From NCBI GenBank assembly GCA_015680685.1, contig MNCI01004725.1, forward strand, positions 52,349 through 116,348: a stretch of 64,000 nt of DNA. The letters are read 5' to 3'. Positions 34,650-46,750 of this stretch are shown in pieces. The first letter of the stretch is position 1. Each line of letters begins with the position of its first letter. Made by a program: the position numbers and the translations under genes. A model generated the notes under the pieces. It had not been told where the DNA came from, ran no database searches, and was given only the letters and a program-made list of their open reading frames with translations. This DNA comes from Gnetum montanum (lineage: Eukaryota > Streptophyta > Gnetopsida > Gnetales > Gnetaceae).

Positions 34650-35468
34650 AAGACCTAGTAGCTAACAACGTCATAGATATGATATTGTGATGCATGTTAC
34701 ATCATTATTGATACGATGTCTCAGGATGTATGTAGCCCTATAAATACCAACACGTGGGTGCTCTTACAGTTTATTTTCTTAGTTACTGATAGAGTGAATG
34801 CCCGTAGTGTGATGTTTAGTAGTTGAATGGAATCTTTATTTGAGTGAATTTTACTTGGACGTAGTTCATGATGGAAATAAAGAACAAGATTTATTTTCAT
34901 CATTATAGCATCCACTTAATTTTATTTGTTTACTTAGCATAATTTTCTTGTTTATTTTGGCTTAATCATTTACATTTTCTAAGCCCTTTGTTTTACCTAT
35001 TCATTAGTAAAGCATAATGAGTACAACTAGTTTCAAGCTTAAAGTGTAATCATTTGGTAACTTAGTAGTTGTTTCACTTAATACGCTTAGTGGTGAATTT
35101 ACTTGGTAATCCTAGTAATGGTTACATGGGTCCAAGACATGCCTGGGAAGCTAGGAACGAATGCTCATTATTATAGGATAGAATAAATTTACATTTTTGT
35201 CATTATTTAGATTTAGAATTTAACTTCATTTTCATTATGTTTGCACTTAGGAGTAAAATGACCCCTATAACATTACATAGCATATGCCTCACTATGAGTT
35301 AAACCATATACTTAGAATTCCCTAACTCAAGGTGAGAAGATAATGATCACGAACTTAATAGCAAGCACTAGCATAATTACATTGTCCATTCATGAATTAT
35401 GATTTGGTCATGCACTAACACTCATGACTTGTATGGTAGAGTGTTGGGATTGCTCCATCGCTCATCAA
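34650..35468 (+). repeat. Athila-like 3' LTR
   Basis: Includes TATA tataaata (34740-34747), gaatgcccgtagtgtgatg (R region), the region cacttggtaatcc-like (35100) and the end gctcatca at 35461-35468. The left boundary is approximate. Same subfamily as the solo LTR next door, but opposite orientation. Confidence 0.65.
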
Positions 35469-35763
35469 CAAGGAATTTTGCACAGTTAGTATACAAGACA
35501 TTGAGAAATATTAATAATAAGAAAAAAATTCATAGTACATCACATGCTTAATCATTAAAAGTTTTAAAAAACATGAAAAGGAATAACTTTCCAATTTTAA
35601 AGGTGTCTACTTAGGTGTATAGCCTTATAATAGATGCTTTAAAAATAAAGAGAGAAAAGTTAATTGTTAGGTAAAAGGATAGTCCTAGTCTAAACAACAT
35701 TTATATCATTTTCAATATTCATGCTCAAATTTATTGTGTCAACACTTTAAAATATTTATCTTT
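35469..35763. other. spacer between two opposed LTRs
   Basis: AT-rich. It contains the 46-bp segment (35688-35733) repeated at 41069-41114. Ends in tcttt, the likely target-site duplication of the solo LTR. Confidence 0.5.
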
Positions 35764-36628
35764 TGATGAGTAGTTAGGTATTCCAACACTTAACCATACA
35801 AGTCACGAGTGTTCAAATACGACCTAATCATAATCCATAGATGGATAATGTAAGTGTACTAGTAGTTGATGTTTTGTTCATGATCGTTGTCTTCTCATGT
35901 AGAGTTAGCAGGCTTCAACTCATATGGTTTAACTCTTTGTAAGGTATATGAAACATTGATGTTGTTTGAGTCAAATTACACTAAGTGTTGTCATCGTAAA
36001 ATGATTGTAAAAAAATCTAAGTCTAAACAAGACAGAAATGTAAATCTATTCTAAATTATGATGACAAGTATCCATTATTGGTTCATCGTACATGTTCTAG
36101 GCTCATGTAACTATCATTGAGATTACCAAGTGATTTCACTAATGAGTGAATCAAGTGAAGTTACTATTGGATTACCACATGGTTACACTTTCTACTCAAA
36201 ACCAATCGTACTTATACCACCTTACTAAAGGATATTAGAATAAAAAATGACTTAGAAAATGTAAATTACTTAACAAAGTAAACATGATGAATGGTAAAAG
36301 TAATTTAAGTGAGATGCTATAATAATAGAAACAATCTTGATCTTTATTTTCATTCATGAATTACATCTAGGAAAAATCCACTCAAATAAAGATTCCATTC
36401 AACTATTAATCACCACACCATGGGCATTCGCTCTAACTCTATTCTAAGTTATGAAAACAAACTACAAGAATTTGACTAAGTGTTGGTGAAAAGTATCATT
36501 TTAACATGATGGTGGTTTGGTATTTATAGGCATGACCATGATCCACTACATCACATCTATGATGATGTATGTAGAGCTACAATATTGTAACTACGATATC
36601 ATAGCCTATACATAATATGGTTTTATCA
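35764..36628 (-). repeat. solo Athila-like LTR
   Basis: Runs TGATGAGTAG to TTTTATCA on the plus strand (865 bp), with TATA on the minus strand (ggtatttatagg, 36519-36530). Neither PBS nor PPT adjoins. Flanks tcttt (35759-35763) and tcttc (36629-36633) are an almost perfect 5-bp duplication. This is the product expected of LTR-LTR recombination. Confidence 0.7.
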
Positions 36629-36779
36629 TCTTCCAAATATATAATAATTTTTAAAACACACATTTGAGAAATAATCAATCCATATGACTTCAATACACAA
36701 AGTCAATTCCCAAATTTCTAATGATATTAATGAAAGTAATGATAAGATTCACACTAAAGAAAACTAAAATGAATCAATG

Positions 36780-39700
36780 TAAACAAGGATTTCCTATGCT
36801 CATGTAGATCCATATGATCCTAACTTCACTTTTGTCTTTCATTAGGATGAATAGTTCAAATGGAGAGACTTACACAATAACATTGTATTGCCACCAAAGC
36901 ATTCAACTCCATCTATGCTTCAAGTAGCACTTCTTAGATTAGGTCTTGATCAGACACATGGAGGTTATCAAGTCATGAAGAATATGATTAGATACTAACA
37001 ACCAATAGAAGCCTAGATTATGAGATATGTTGTCATGGAAGCAAGATATGAATAGGAAAAAGACAAATGAGCATCTTAGGCAATCATAATCTCCAAAAAG
37101 GAAGATGCATAGTATAATAAGTCTCACTATCATTAATCTCATTCTCATCCATCTATATTATATTATGAAGATTCTATGTAATAGAAGCTATGCTCCATCT
37201 TAGCAAAAACTTATAAAAGAGATGAGGTAGACCTTAAAGCATGGAGGGCCTCAAGGCCAAGGACCTTTAGCAAATCCAAAAGAGAAGAATCAATAGGCCA
37301 TAGTAGGAGAACCAACTAGCACCACTCTTCAAGTTCTTCATCTTTTTAATCATACTTATTAATAGATTTTGACAAGCGAGAACATAAGCATGAAGAGAGG
37401 GCTTCATGAAGGGATCAAGAGCAAGCACTTAATAGGGAGAGAAGGAGAGATCATAATAGACATCCAGAAAGAAAAAGATATCATAATGCAGATATAAGTG
37501 AAAGAGAACAAGAAATGAAAAAGGAGTAGAGAAATAAGAGAAGAGATGAAGAAGAGCATCAAAGAGGCCATCATCATTACTACTAATATGATAAACTTGA
37601 TTATTATGATGAATCCCTATTGACTATAAGAAGTATGTTTAATATTGACAAGGCCATGAATATTCCAACAATGCATTAAAGGAATAGTTACATTAAGCGA
37701 TTAGACATGAATAATATTCCCAAAGTTGAAAGAGGATATAATGTTAATCCTCAATACCACCTACAAGCCTTTCGCCATGCCTATGTACTGTAGAATATTG
37801 AGAATGAGTGGCATAAACTTAAGCTATTCTTGAGAACACTTATCAAGGAAGCAAAGAGCTAGCATAGATTGCTGGAATCAAAGTTTATCCAAAGATGGAA
37901 ATAGATGATATAATTATTCAATGATAAGTACTGGACATATTAAAGAGTATCCAACTTGAGAAAGCAAATCCAAGGATAGAAGGAGGGGACTCATGAATCC
38001 CTTGATGTGAAAATGGGTAGATACTATTGACTCTTACATCGATGCCCATGCCATAAATTTTCCCAAAGGGAATAGTTAAGACACATAATTGATGAGTTAA
38101 GAAACAAGAATAGCCTCAAAGTTGATTCCCAAGAGAGATTATTATAAATGAGAGACCATCATATATAAAGATTACTAGATTAAGTTGCTAAGAAAGAAAA
38201 AGAGTTAAGGAAAAGAGAGTCTACAATGGAATATAATAAAGATCCTTCTATTCATAAGAGAGATCTTTGAGTATGTAAGACCTAGGAAGAAGAATCTATG
38301 GAAGACCCTACTAATACAAAAATCCATTAATAACATAGCAACAAAGGTCAAAAAGATGTGGAACTTTGTAAATGAAAAATTTGCAACTATATTAAAGATT
38401 ATGGAGGAAAAGATAGAGCAAGCATTAATAAAAGATAAAGATAGAATAAAAAAGAAGAAAACTAGATAAGATAGATACAAGTATAAAGGAAAATTTATTG
38501 TTGTTAAAAAGGTTACTAATTCTAGCTCACGAGATAANCAGTGGTGACATCCCCCATGACTATGGATTTTAGCATTACTGATAATATTGCTATTAGGGTT
38601 GAGGATAAGCCCCATTAGGATAATATGGCTGTTGCTAATAGGACTATCTATAATTACCTAGTGGATAAGATAATTTTTTGGGCATTTGTTTCTTCATAAA
38701 CTTTGGGTTTAATATGTATACCGTTGATTCTTACAAATGGATCATGACTAGATGACATCCTTTATAATGTTCATACTAATACAAATCACGTCCATTTTTA
38801 TCTCGTGAGCTAGAATTAGTAACCTTTTTAACAACAATAAATTTTCCTTTATACTTGTATCTNNNNNNNNNNNNNNNNNNNNNNNNNNNNNNNNNNNNNN
38901 NNNNNNNNNNNNNNNNNNNNNNNNNNNNNNGTAGTTATGAACCTAGATCGAAGAATCACCCTTTCTTTAGGATGAGTCTCGAAAAACTAGTAGAGTTGGA
39001 ATTTTCTCACATCTAGCAAGGAAAGACATAATTGTGACTCCACACATAGCCTCTAAGACATAAAGTCCCTCCATGGAATACATGCTTTAATCAAGGAAAA
39101 ATAAAAGCTTAACCATTGTCATGCATACATAGACCATAAATTACTAGATTAAGGGAGCATAAGTTACTAGATTAAGGCAAGTGCACTTCCCAAGAAGCGA
39201 ATAGATCTTGAAAGCCTCTTGATCTACTTATAAACCACAAGGAACACTCCATGAAAAGCTCTTATAAGTTTAGCTCAATATTAAATCTTATTTCTAAAGA
39301 CATATATCAACCCTAAAATTTACCATAATTGGAGCAATGTAATATAAGGTTAGAGCTTGTAGACCACTATATTGTTGTTCCACGTAGATAGTTAGAAGAT
39401 GTTATGACCATTATAAGTGACTAGTCATACCTTACGGTAATCCATGTTGGACAAAATAAGGGAGAGTTTTCAATCATCATGGAAAGAACTTGGCTTAGTA
39501 CAATTGATGCTAAGCTAGAGATAAGAGATTTATCCTTGAAAATTTCTAAGGAAGATGAAAAGGAAGTCATACAAATGCAAAGAATTCCATGCATGATGTA
39601 CAATGATATGAGGTGCAACTACATGTAGAAAGTGTGGACTCTCAAGTGAATAAATATTCTAGCATGCAAGACTTGTGTAGAAGATGTGTATATATAACAA

Positions 39701-41060
39701 TGCATATATGTAGTAACTACAAGACATGAAGACACCCATTGGCTGATATATGAAAGAGAGTGAAATTTCAAAATATGCATGGAACCAATGGAATAGATTA
39801 TAGGAACCTATATAGAAGAAATAAATGAGATAAAGTAATTAAGAATACAACTTTCGCAAGTAGAGTACTAACAAGATGAATACATGGAATGGGGAAATTT
39901 AGAGATTGCTAATAAACTACAACCAAAGCTTGTGAGACTCAAGACATTACTAAATACACTAGAATAAATGTTCCTCAATAATGATAAACTTATAATTATC
40001 AATGCTAATCATACAAAATAATAACAAAAAAAGTTACTTAAGGTAGTGAACAAATGGCTAATAGCATATTCATGGACATATGATAAGATCACAGGAAATA
40101 ACCCATGTAACTACTAACATCAAATATACATAGGCCCTATTGTTAAGCCACAACACCAACCTCAACAACTTTTGTATCTAAAGCTAAAGGAAGTTGTAAA
40201 ATAGGAGGTGGAAATATTGCTCAAGGTTGGATTCATTTATCCAATTTCAAACACTAAATAGGTTAGCCCATTAGTGATTGCCCCAAAGAAAGGTAGAAAG
40301 TGAAGAATTTATATTAATTTTTAAGTGCTAAATGTTACAACTTTTAAGGATCACTTTCCACTACTATTTATTAATCAAGTCTTAGACACTATCATAGGGC
40401 ATCAGTACTATCACTTTTTGGATGGGTACATCAGATATAATCAAATTTGAATAGCATTAGAAGATTAAGATAACACCATGTTTACTAGTCCATGGGGCAT
40501 GTTCACTTATCAAAAAAATGTCATTTGGTCTTTGTAATGCACTTGTTATATTCCAAAGACATGTCCTTAGTATTTTTTAAAAACAAACTGGTGATGAGGT
40601 TGAAGTATTTATGGATGAATTTTCCACTTATGGACTTGACTTTGAATAGGCCTTACACCACTTAGAGTAGGTATTAAAAAGATCTATGAAAATAATTTAG
40701 AAGATCAATTGATAGAAGATCCATTTGATGGTCTAAAAGGATGTAATTCTAATGAACAAGGCTTTACAAAAAGGAATCAAGGTAGATCCCAATAAAATTA
40801 GAGTCATCCAGGGCATAACCTAGAGATCACAAACTATTAAAGATGTGAAAACTTTTCTTTAACATATTGGGTATTATAGAAGATTCATTAAAAATTTCTC
40901 AAAAATGGCAAAGCAATTGGTGGAACTTACTAAGAAAGATGCACTATTTATTTTGTCAGAAGAGTATGAAAAGATATTTGAGAGCTTGAAGCAAAAATTA
41001 GTAGAGATTCTAATTTTAAGGGCTCTAGATTGATCTAAAGCTTTTTACATTTTTTGAAAG
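36780..41060 (+). mobile_element. decayed Athila-like internal region (gag-PR-RT)
   Basis: Plus strand: gag 36780-38480 (DPYDPNFTFVFH-like start; IKRLDMNNIPKVERGYNVN near 37700; RDHIID-like tail), a scaffold join at 38538-38930, PR about 39300-39620 (LSTIDAKLEIRDLSLKIS) and RT 40130-41060 (LLKVGFIYPI, TFKDHFPLLFINQVLD, HFLDGYIRYNQI, with the DD box eroded to MDEF). Stops occur every few codons. No LTR, PBS or integrase attached. Confidence 0.8.
38863..38930. other. assembly gap (Ns) with doubtful left flank
   Basis: 68 Ns. The 65 bp immediately left (38798-38862) are the reverse complement of 38473-38537, and a single N sits at 38538. This suggests a misjoined contig end. Confidence 0.9.
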
Positions 41061-41109
41061 CAAGATTGGTCTAAACAACATTTATATCATTTTCAATATT
41101 GGTGCTTGA

Positions 41110-41748
41110 ATTTAAAATAGCAAAATCATTTAATGTAACAATAGAAAACTTTGGTGAAATACCAACTTTTGTAGGAGATGAAGGTCTAACCGAATATAGT
41201 AGAACATATTGTCCATCACAACTGAAAAATTAAGACATTTTAACATTTGTTAAAGCTTCCTTATCAACAAAAGATTTAATCTTTATGTAGACAATAATGT
41301 TTTACATAGGAAAAAATTTTCCTTATGCACTATCTATCCTAGATTAATTAACACTTAATATAGTAAAAGTAAAAGTACTCATAGAAGCTTCACCCTCCTC
41401 TAGTTTCTTTATTTCCATTTGATCATTCTTATCATTGACATTAACTTGAATTTTTGTCAGTTTATCTTGAATACGTTTTTTCTTTTTCTCAATAAATTTT
41501 TTCTTTAGCAAAAAAGAAAAAACATTAAACAAATGTTCTTCATAATGAAAAAAATTACAAGAATAAGAAAGATTATGATATGTATTTTCTTGAATATAAG
41601 TTTTTAAAGCTATTTGCAATACCAATTCATTTTTATGATTACTATGAAATATGATAGAAATTGATTGCATATGCTTAACATGACTAAGAAGACCATCAAT
41701 TTCTTGCTTAGATTTCTGAAAAATTAATGAAAGATAAAATAACTTCAC
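41110..41748 (-). pseudogene. unrecognised coding-like fragment
   Basis: On the minus strand a 134-codon frame (41344-41748) is rich in Lys/Glu near its end (KKKFIEKKKKRIQDKLTK). Downstream at 41110-41310 a second open stretch reads DGQYVLLYSVRPSSPTKVG then ISPKFSIVTLND. The texture is that of a real protein rather than random AT-rich DNA, but I recognise no family. They could be exons of one broken host gene. A 46-bp repeat bounds it at 41069-41114. Confidence 0.3.
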
Positions 41749-42057
41749 AAAACATGGAACTTTAGAATATTATCTACATTGAACATCGAAATTTGAAGTT
41801 TGCTTATGAAAGATCAAAAATATATGCTTAGATATAAAAGATCCAATATCTAGGACACATTACATTATCTATCTTAATAAGTAGAAAAATAAAGAAATAA
41901 TACTTGGCATGGATGATTTGAATATTATGCTTTTGCATCATATCATTTAACTACAAAGTGAAACTTTGATTATGAGATAGGTAACCCAAAATTTTAATGA
42001 ACATATATTATGATGTAAAGTTAAACACCAATGGCTCATATATATCGTAAGGTCCTT
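41749..42057. other. unassigned AT-rich sequence
   Basis: No gene or repeat recognised. Confidence 0.4.
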
Positions 42058-42203
42058 ATACATTATGAGGTAGGTAACACAAAACTCTCAATAAATTTAC
42101 ATGAATTTTTATAACTTAGTGCTACACCTTGAAAGCGAACCCCACAACTTGAAGTTTTCAAATCAAGAGTCTTACCACTAAGCTAATATCTTATTGAGTG
42201 TCT
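42058..42203 (-). repeat. tRNA-derived SINE with recognisable A and B boxes
   Basis: On the minus strand ttagcttagtggtaagactc (A box) is followed by gtggggttcgctttcaagg (B-box-like GGTTCGnnTC), then the shared body cactaagttataaaaattca. This is the clearest pol III promoter of the SINE set. Confidence 0.7.
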
Positions 42204-42829
42204 ACTAACACTGCTAGGACTTGATTAGCAAGGTGAATATCTAGTGTTAGTTATGATCCTTTTTTGTAACAATACTAGGTCCCATAACTTTAAGTTTCTA
42301 TGTTTTTAAAAGTTTATTACATTACATATCATGAAAGATAAAAAACTAAAAATGTGTATCATGGTAAGGTCTTATTATTTTTCTATCTTAGGAGTATGGT
42401 TTTTCAAAATTGGTTATACAAATAAAACTAAAAAGCATATCTTAAAATTGTTGGGCTTTTCTTTTTTATGTTTAGAATCTCTCTTCCATGTTGATGATAT
42501 CATGTTCTTTGAATTGTTTAGGGTTTAATACCTTCCCAAAAAAGAAATTTTTAAAAAATATCATTAGGCTCATCTACCATTTTGCAAGTTAGTTTTAGGA
42601 AAAATATTATAATCAATTATAGGAATTGTTCATTTTATAATTTAGCTTGTAAAATTTGTAGACCCATATAATGTTTTGTATTATTTTGCATAATGTTTGG
42701 TTTTATGTTTCCAAATTCCTAAACAAATTTGGAAGACATGATGCAAGCTTAGTAAATATCAGAATTACAATCATATTACAATTTCAAAGATATGCTTAAG
42801 CAAATTAGACAATGATGGCCTCCTTTGAA

Positions 42830-43690
42830 TAAAGGAGCTTGAGTTACTAATGTATCTAGATTATGTACTACTTGGAGTAGATTTGGTATCATTGCAGTTT
42901 CTTGTCTACATATGCATGATAAATGAAGTACATGAAATAAAGATTCTAGCCTTTATGGTTTGAATAGAAAGAGGAAATTTTTTTTTGAAAATTTAATTTC
43001 TAATCTTGAGAATTTATTTAAAGATAATAATAATTTGCATCAAGCTTCTTCAAATGTTTTTTGAAAGGATTGTAGATATGTCTTTCCTTTAAATTCAAAA
43101 GTTGCTTATGAGATTATTACAAAGCATTATTTTATTTATAACAAATTCAATAAGTCCTACAAAATACAATTATCATCCTACTTTTGTATGAGAAAATAAA
43201 AGATATTTGGAGAACTCCTACATTTTCTAAAATTCATATTTTCTATGATGTTTTATTCATGAAGGTCTTCCTATTAGTACTTGTCTTAAACATATGAGAA
43301 ATGTTTCTCTTCAATATCCTCTTTGTAGAAATGAAGACTCACTTTCTCATGTATTTTTAAGTGTTCTATTACTTAAGATGCTTGGAAATGGATATCCAAA
43401 ATTTGTAATAAATTCTAACTAAGCATCAATGAAGTCATTCTTAGTGATCAACCTACTTTGTCTACTTCATTTCTTTACATTTGGGATTATCTTTGACTAT
43501 TTGTTTTCTACTCTATTTGAAAGCTTTAGTGTGTAGTTATTTTCTAGCAATAAGTGCATAACTACGATCTCTTTTTAGGTGTCAAATACCAAATTCTCAA
43601 AGATGTTACTTTTCAAGTACAACTTCAAGTGAAAAAGCTTCCAATGAAAGCTGAGCAATAATTTTTTTTTCAACAGTATTAATTTCTTTT
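42830..43690 (+). pseudogene. LINE reverse-transcriptase C-terminal remnant (zf-RVT-like)
   Basis: Plus strand, multiple frames: IWRTPTFSKIHIFYDVLF followed by HEGLPISTCLKHMRN, QYPLCRNEDSLSHVFLS and a W-K-W-like segment. This matches the order of the zf-RVT region (K-F-W, LPT--L, C--C---E---H-F--C--A--W) found after RT in plant LINEs and their derivatives. Heavily broken. Confidence 0.5.
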
Positions 43691-44002
43691 TATTTTTGAT
43701 ACTCAAGGATGAGAAGCTTGCACTTTGGTTACTATTTGTCCTTTATCTTTGATTGATGTATTTTTTCTTTAGAGAGTGTTTTCTCATTTTCTTTAAAAGA
43801 AATCATTTAGTAAGAAATGAAAACTTGTGTGGGTGCTTTTGAAAAAGGACAAGGTCTGATCCTTTTCTTGCTCCAAAGAGGAGGTATTTTAGCATTGGTT
43901 GTAAGGATGAAAACTTGAAAAGCCATCTCCAAAATCATTGGTGTTCTTTTAGAGGAGGGAGGGGGGGTGGTGGGGTGGTGGGTTGCACAAGTGGGGTGGG
44001 TG

Positions 44003-44146
44003 TGTTGGAACATAAAATAAGTAAAACATAGGTATACCCCAAGATTTATAGATGTCTATAAGTCAGTTCTACCAAGTGAAATTAAGCCTGTGACATGGGG
44101 TTACTAGGCTAAGATTGATAACACTAGGCTAACACCTCATTGTTTT
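44003..44146 (-). repeat. tRNA-derived SINE
   Basis: On the minus strand it begins caatgaggtgttagcctagtg, with an internal copy of cttagcctagtaacc and the tail ctataaatcttgg, cctatgttttacttattttat. Matches 3573-3712 and 60033-60151. Confidence 0.65.
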
Positions 44147-44377
44147 TTCTTTAAACTCTCTCTTTGATGATCTCATGTACTCTTTATTTTTTAAATATTA
44201 TTATTCATTTTCTTGGGGTCCAACAACCACTCATAATGTTTATGCAAAATCATCACAATTAATTATCTAGTTACATTACAATATTACATAAAAGTTGCTA
44301 AAGGAGAAATGAATAAAATATTAGTTTGCTTTGTTGATACAACTAAAGCTTATGCCTCTTTAATTAAGATTAATAGT

Positions 44378-44522
44378 TAGGTATTAGCCTAGCGACAAGA
44401 CTATTTAGAAGCTCTAAGTTATGAATTTGATTTTCCTGGACAATGCTAAGTTATAAGTTTGATTATATGTCTTGTGGTTGAAAATTGTTTAAAAATAAGT
44501 TCCTGGTTCTAACACCTCCCTT
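44378..44522 (+). repeat. tRNA-derived SINE, second subfamily
   Basis: Begins taggtattagcctagcgaca (A box), later aagttatgaatttgattttc (decayed B box) and the tail atatgtcttgtggttg, ggttctaacacctccc. Confidence 0.55.
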
Positions 44523-44599
44523 TTCTTTCATCCTTAATCAAGGATAAACATTGGATGTAAAAATTACTTGTAATGTACTCAGTTTCTATTGGCTCTATG

Positions 44600-45260
44600 C
44601 ATGTCCATATGCTACTTTTTCCAAAAAATATGGATTTAATCTTTTCTTTGATAAAGGGATTATAATCTATGCTTAATAAAGTGCATAGTTCTCTTATTGA
44701 ATCTAGTCTGAAAGCAAATGTTCAAAAAAAAAGTTATGATGAATTGTACTAATATTTTAAAGATGAATTTTATTTTATGAGTGACAAAGTGAAGGTAGTG
44801 AAATGCTACAAATATCTAGGTTGTAGTGCTTATCCAATTACGAGTGGGATAAATGTATAAAACATATAATAATAGGTAAAATCAAAACTATGTTTAGTTT
44901 TAATAATAAATGTAATAGACATATGTAAGCATGGAAATCTAGAAAGAAACTTTGTAGGTTAATTGTTTAGCCCATAGTTTTATATAGATATATTATTCAG
45001 GATAAGCCTTTTAGCAAAATTGTAGAATAGAATTTAAAATATTTAATGGTTCCTCTTATTTGATAAATTTAAAGTGAAGTTTTAAATGCTATATGATATC
45101 TTTATTTTGGAAAGTGAAATGTTGCCTCTTGAAGTTAAAGTATTATATTATGTTAGTATTTGACTTACATTCATAAACTCACCCATTATAGTAGCAATAA
45201 ATTTTCTTGGATACTTCTTAAAAATGCTACTCATAAAGGAGGGTACTATTAGGGAAAGAA
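44600..45260 (+). pseudogene. LINE reverse-transcriptase C-terminal remnant
   Basis: Plus strand: VKVVKCYKYLGCSAYPIT (the YKYLG motif found after the RT active site in LINE ORF2), then K-K--Y---N and a W-S-R--L--L-V-P---Y segment with stops. Too degraded to name the clade. Confidence 0.5.
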
Positions 45261-45508
45261 GAGGCTAACTCAATAAAGTATTCAATATAATAAAATTACC
45301 TACAATTCCTCTGTATAAAAATTGATAATATAAGTTTTACAAAGAAAATCTAGTATGACAATACTAGAAAGAAGCATATTTAATTGCCAATATAAGCATA
45401 AAATCCAATGGTTTAAATACGCAATAGCATTCATATATCTTCTTCAGTTGAAAATATAAGTTGTTAAAGTAAGGATGAGCTCACATTACTTTAAAGTTGA
45501 AATAGGGA

Positions 45509-46348
45509 TGATGAGTGGCGAATACCCCTACACTCAACTATACGAATCACAAACATTTATGCAGACCTTAAGTCTTCAAGTACACTGGTTCTAGGAAGTG
45601 AATCTAATTGTTACAATTGTTGTCTTCCCAGTTACACTTGTGAAATGTAAAGGTATGGTTAAGTGTAATTGAGGCATCTAATTTCTATAATTTTTTATGT
45701 TTATGTTCTTGGTGCTTAAAATAAAGGAATGAAGTAATTTAATGACTAATTTAATCTAACTAACTCATTAATCTCTAACTAATCCTAATATAAGTATTAG
45801 GTCCCACTTTCCATACACATCCTGAACATGTATAATGTGCTAGGTTACCAAACGTTAAGCGTTGTTAGAATTACCAATTATCATGTGCATGCTCAAAGTA
45901 GTCATACTTATGTGCTTAATTAATTGCTATTTAACTTAGCTAACTAAAATTAGCTTAATTTAGCTTAATTACTTGGAAGCATTAAATAAATTTACATAAA
46001 ATATTAAATGCATAAATGAAATATTTAATTAAGCTAAGGTCCTACAAGGTTTATCAAAATGCTCATCTTTATTTCCGCATACATTGCCGTGCTCAGGTAC
46101 AATAGTGCTTGAGTAAAGATCTATGCACTCAATGACTCCTACTGCGGGCATTTTGGAAAAGTATTCTAATTGCAAGGGCTCTACTATGCTATGATAAAAA
46201 CTATTCCAAATTGTGTGCTCAAGCATTATATTTATAGTTCGACATACATCTCATGATATCAAATATTTGACAACACTTCATGGTCCCCAATATTAGGTAT
46301 CTAATATGAGGGCTTCGATATTAGTGCTGACAAAAATACACTTCATTA
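45509..46348 (-). repeat. Athila-like 3' LTR
   Basis: Plus-strand edges TGATGAGTGGCG and cttcatta (from CTCATCA). TATA on minus at about 46228-46236. 840 bp. Confidence 0.85.
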
Positions 46349-46686
46349 TACCCCCACGACTGAATGAAAACTCGTTCTCAAGTGAACAAAAGGAGGAACA
46401 AGTCCGTTACAAAATATTGGGAAGGTATGGGATTATTGACTGACATTCAAAATGAAACAGATGGAATAGACAAATTCTAAGTGCCCAAGTATATGGATTT
46501 ACAATCTTTTCCAAAATTAGGTGTTCATGAAAATAGAATTGAACACCTTAGCCAAAATTGACATCCAACTTCTCTGGTAGCCAAAGATCAAGGGAGAAGA
46601 TTCAATGATCATGAAGGATTCTTGTCACATGGTGCTGCTACTTATTCTTTGATGAAGATAGTCCCACTTTTAGTCCATGCTTTCCA

Positions 46687-46746
46687 CTGTAATTACAAAA
46701 AAATCACGAATTAGTATGCAATATGTAGCATATAGATTTTAGGTAC
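46687..46746 (-). promoter_or_regulatory. putative 60-nt intron before the (deleted) extra ORF
   Basis: On the minus strand acaag|gtacct and gtaattacag|TGG. The ATG expected at the acceptor has lost its A. Confidence 0.45.
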
Positions 46747-46750
46747 CTTG

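Larger units (their letters stand above)
32330..35468 (+). mobile_element. 3' half of an Athila-like element (3' UTR, extra ORF, LTR)
   Basis: Plus strand: 3' UTR-like sequence (32340-33630, with the landmark gggctaaagcctactttggg at 32654-32673), a decayed extra ORF (33635-34640) and an LTR ending gctcatca at 35468. There is no PBS beyond the LTR, so it is a 3' LTR. The 5' part is cut by the Tekay-like LTR at 32253. Confidence 0.65.
45509..46750 (-). mobile_element. Athila-like 3' end with the extra ORF deleted
   Basis: Minus strand: LTR (45509-46348), PPT (46349-46360, tacccccacgac on plus), the conserved leader-like segment with gtatgggattattgac (46425-46440), then directly the acceptor region at 46687. 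Nearly 3 kb of extra ORF is missing between about 46460 and 46686. Upstream it is cut at 46751 by a plus-strand LTR. Confidence 0.75.
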
